A stretch of DNA of 64,000 nucleotides from JAGPCK01 sp964535575 (GTDB lineage Bacteria; Bacteroidota; Bacteroidia; UKL13-3): NCBI GenBank assembly GCA_964535575.1, contig CAZHTC010000001.1, positions 372,001-436,000 of the forward strand, read 5' to 3'. The notes beneath the pieces were generated by a model, which made no database searches, had not been told where the DNA came from, and saw only the letters and a list, made by a program, of their open reading frames with translations. Position 1 is the first letter of the stretch. Every line of letters starts with the position of its first letter. The translations under genes were made by a program, and so were the position numbers. Positions 62,431 through 64,000 of this stretch are shown here, one piece after another.

Positions 62431-62530
62431 AAGTGAAGCATTTTGATAAAACAAAGTTGTTGAGGAATGTCCTGAGAAATTATGATTTCCATCACCGCTT
62501 TTTATGATAAATATCTGGAAGTATTTACCC

Positions 62531-62905
62531 TTATTCCTTGCGTTTGGAATAATAACCAACCGCCAGTAATATGGCTACAGCCACAAGAAGCTTTACCACA
62601 TTGGTTATTCCTACGGTTTTCAAAATTTCGTCCTGCTGCTGCCACTCAATTCCCAATTGCACAAAGCCTGCGCTTATTGCCAGTGTGCAGGCTATAATAA
62701 CAACCGATTCTTTTACAAACCGGTCGAGTATAATTGCCGCTGCGCAAAGAGTAAACACAATACCTGCGGCATACACAAACAATCGGGCCCCGGAAGGTAA
62801 AGGAACAAAAATGGCCATCTCGCTGGTGTAATAAAAATGACTGAGGCCAAGCACCAGAAACAACAAGCCAAATAACAGTTGCAGGATAGTGGTTACTGTT
62901 TTCAT
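62531..62905 (-). CDS. Small four-helix membrane protein (DoxX-like topology)
   Basis: About 124 residues from the ATG at 62905; an upstream ATG at 62956 overlaps the preceding lipoprotein gene. Four hydrophobic helices: TVTTILQLLFGLLFLVLGLS, LFVYAAGIVFTLCAAAIILD, SVVIIACTLAISAGFVQLGI and VVKLLVAVAILLAVGYY. The layout resembles DoxX-type membrane proteins, but no cofactor motif is visible. Function unknown. It is in a minus-strand group with the lipoprotein gene 10 bases upstream. Confidence 0.65.
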   Translation of the reverse strand: MKTVTTILQLLFGLLFLVLGLSHFYYTSEMAIFVPLPSGARLFVYAAGIVFTLCAAAIILDRFVKESVVIIACTLAISAGFVQLGIEWQQQDEILKTVGITNVVKLLVAVAILLAVGYYSKRKE

Positions 62906-62915
62906 TTTTTTTAGA

Positions 62916-63905
62916 TTATTTTTTTTGTTCAAGATAACGGATGAACCCTTTATCACCCGTTATTTCAGTCATTTTTTGTGCAAGTATCTCGGTTTGGTGA
63001 TATGCATTTTCATCTAAAGTGCCAAGAGTATTTATGCTGCTCCATTCATTATCCAGAATGTGGCGAAGGGCTATGCTGCGTGCCGGTCCGCTGGTAAGAC
63101 TCATGGCAATTTCCAGCTTTCGCCAGGCTGCGTCTTTTTTTTGTTGTTCAACAGGCAACTGCCGGTACTGTTCACGGATGTACAGTTGCAGAAACCTTAC
63201 ATAGGCCGCGCTGATAATATAAGACGGGTTATTAATATCGAGTTGATGTACATAATTGTAATAGGATGAATCGAGCGGTACTTCTTCGTTGCGTATCCAT
63301 TTTTTCCAGAGGAAGGCAGTTTTATCATTGGCCCACTGAAAATCAATTTCACACCGGAGCCAGGTACGAAATACCGCATCCAAAGTGGTATCGTTTAACA
63401 CAGAAGCGGCATAATCCAGTTGCTGCCGGTGGCGCCCGTCAATATAGCGTGCATAATCGGGGGCCAGTAAAAAATTACTTTCTACGTAATAATAATGTTT
63501 AACCGAAGGATTACGATAAAAGGAATCGCTAAAGTGCTGAATAAAATTGTTGTAAGGGTCGTTGTCTGAACGGATGAGTTTAGCCGGACTTTGTGCCACA
63601 TTAAATTCAAGGTTCAGATGAGCTCCTGCAGGCAAAAAATAATTAGCTGCAATAATTTCACCATTCAATGCCAGATCAAAAAATCCCGTTTTCCATTCTG
63701 ACCACTTAAAGGAAAACGTTCCGTCAGGGGCTACAGTACAGGAATCAACAGGCACCTTATCTGTATGAAAAACATCAGCATTTGCGGGGATTGCATAATA
63801 TGTAAGGGTTTCCCCACCCTTATTGGGGTTAAGAGTTCCCTTAAGCGAAGTGCCTCCTTGTTTACAAGAAAGAAGAACAAAAAGGCTATAAAAAACAATA
63901 ACCAA
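62916..63905 (-). CDS. Lipoprotein with DUF4369-like N-domain, lacking a thioredoxin domain
   Basis: About 329 residues from the TTG at 63905. The frame is open to 63962 with no ATG, and the upstream part runs through a terminator hairpin. The signal VIVFYSLFVLLSCKQ gives a lipobox Cys near residue 13. A beta-domain follows (ALNGEIIAANYFLPAGAHLN), like the DUF4369 domain of TlpA-type disulfide proteins, then a helical part (AWRKLEIAMSLTSGPARSIA). The CxxC thioredoxin domain expected after these is missing. Outer- or inner-membrane lipoprotein of unknown role. Confidence 0.65.
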   Translation of the reverse strand: MVIVFYSLFVLLSCKQGGTSLKGTLNPNKGGETLTYYAIPANADVFHTDKVPVDSCTVAPDGTFSFKWSEWKTGFFDLALNGEIIAANYFLPAGAHLNLEFNVAQSPAKLIRSDNDPYNNFIQHFSDSFYRNPSVKHYYYVESNFLLAPDYARYIDGRHRQQLDYAASVLNDTTLDAVFRTWLRCEIDFQWANDKTAFLWKKWIRNEEVPLDSSYYNYVHQLDINNPSYIISAAYVRFLQLYIREQYRQLPVEQQKKDAAWRKLEIAMSLTSGPARSIALRHILDNEWSSINTLGTLDENAYHQTEILAQKMTEITGDKGFIRYLEQKK

Positions 63906-63933
63906 CCTGTTTCGAAAAACAAGGTTGGTTATT
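63897..63933 (-). terminator. Terminator of the gene entering from the right, overlapping the lipoprotein start
   Basis: AATAACCAACCT (63897-63908) and AGGTTGGTTATT (63922-63933) form a perfect 12-bp stem with a 13-base loop. On the minus strand it is followed by GTTTTTTATAG. It lies about 30 bases after the stop of the right-hand gene. The likely TTG start of the lipoprotein falls within the stem. Confidence 0.7.
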
Positions 63934-63962
63934 CTATTATGAGCATTTACTACTGTAAGCAA

Positions 63963-64000
63963 TTACTTACTCATTGTTTTAATGTACGCCACAACAGCCC
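63963..64000 (-). CDS. Last codons of a gene entering from the right (possibly a cytochrome c-type protein)
   Basis: The minus strand reads AVVAYIKTMSK and stops at TAA (63965-63963). This terminal helix is common at the end of class I cytochrome c domains. Only 11 residues are visible, so the identification is tentative; the terminator at 63897-63933 fits a gene ending here. Confidence 0.4.
   Translation of the reverse strand, partial: AVVAYIKTMSK

Overview
The window is a chromosomal segment of a member of the Bacteroidota, probably an environmental Chitinophagales/Sphingobacteriia- or Flavobacteriales-like lineage. The evidence is type IX secretion (T9SS) C-terminal sorting domains, a PorV/PorQ-family protein, TonB-dependent receptors with carboxypeptidase-regulatory N-domains, a CzcA-TolC fusion, Bacteroidota-type promoters (TTG-N19-TAnnTTTG) with little sign of Shine-Dalgarno sequences, and the order pdxA-DUF177-rpmF-plsX-fabH-accB-accC. 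Base composition looks even and moderately AT-rich. I saw no rRNA, tRNA, CRISPR array, intact insertion sequence or phage.

Layout. 1-522: 3' end of a RecB-type nuclease gene. 0.6-1.8 kb: SIMPL-domain protein and a small conserved protein. 1.8-7.7 kb (minus): heavy-metal efflux system made of a lipoprotein adaptor, an RND pump fused to its own TolC-like channel, and a small His/Cys protein; a 12-bp inverted repeat lies just before the pump start codon. 7.8-13.5 kb: small stress/hypothetical genes, an ABC exporter, and an MBOAT/SGNH O-acetylation pair. 13.7-17.2 kb: truncated T9SS-protein remnant, ribonuclease Z, a T9SS cargo protein, a STAS protein and a short-chain dehydrogenase. 17.2-18.75 kb is the only clearly degenerate stretch: REP-like palindromes, a C-terminal gene fragment, a small membrane protein and a frameshifted lipocalin-like gene. 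18.75-25.4 kb: DUF4256 protein, HEPN-like protein, a very large pyruvate:ferredoxin/flavodoxin oxidoreductase and a MOSC protein.

25.5-31.9 kb (plus) is a putative heme-acquisition locus: histidine kinase and OmpR-type regulator, then a HmuY-like protein carrying a T9SS sorting domain, a HmuR-like TonB-dependent receptor and a HmuY-like lipoprotein. Two TGTCAAA heptamers 11 bp apart lie between regulator and structural genes. 32-40.3 kb: TPR protein and surface-polysaccharide genes (glycosyltransferases, flippase, Wzz-like protein, O-antigen ligase, LPG-synthase-like membrane protein). 40.2-41.7 kb: ruvC, HIT protein, greA. 41.8-50.6 kb (minus): a three-gene unit of giant TonB-dependent receptor, giant exported protein and PorV-family barrel. 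50.7-53.9 kb (minus): rsmA, mgtE and a SerA-like dehydrogenase. 53.9-61.2 kb (plus): leucyl aminopeptidase, pdxA, DUF177, rpmF, plsX, fabH, accB and accC, closed by a strong terminator. 61.5-64 kb (minus): three envelope proteins of unknown function and the last codons of a gene entering from the right.

The most interesting parts are the T9SS-tagged HmuY-like heme locus with its possible PHO-box-like operator, the TonB receptor/giant exported protein/PorV unit, the enlarged PFOR, the structured leader before the czcA-tolC fusion, and promoters only four bases from start codons.
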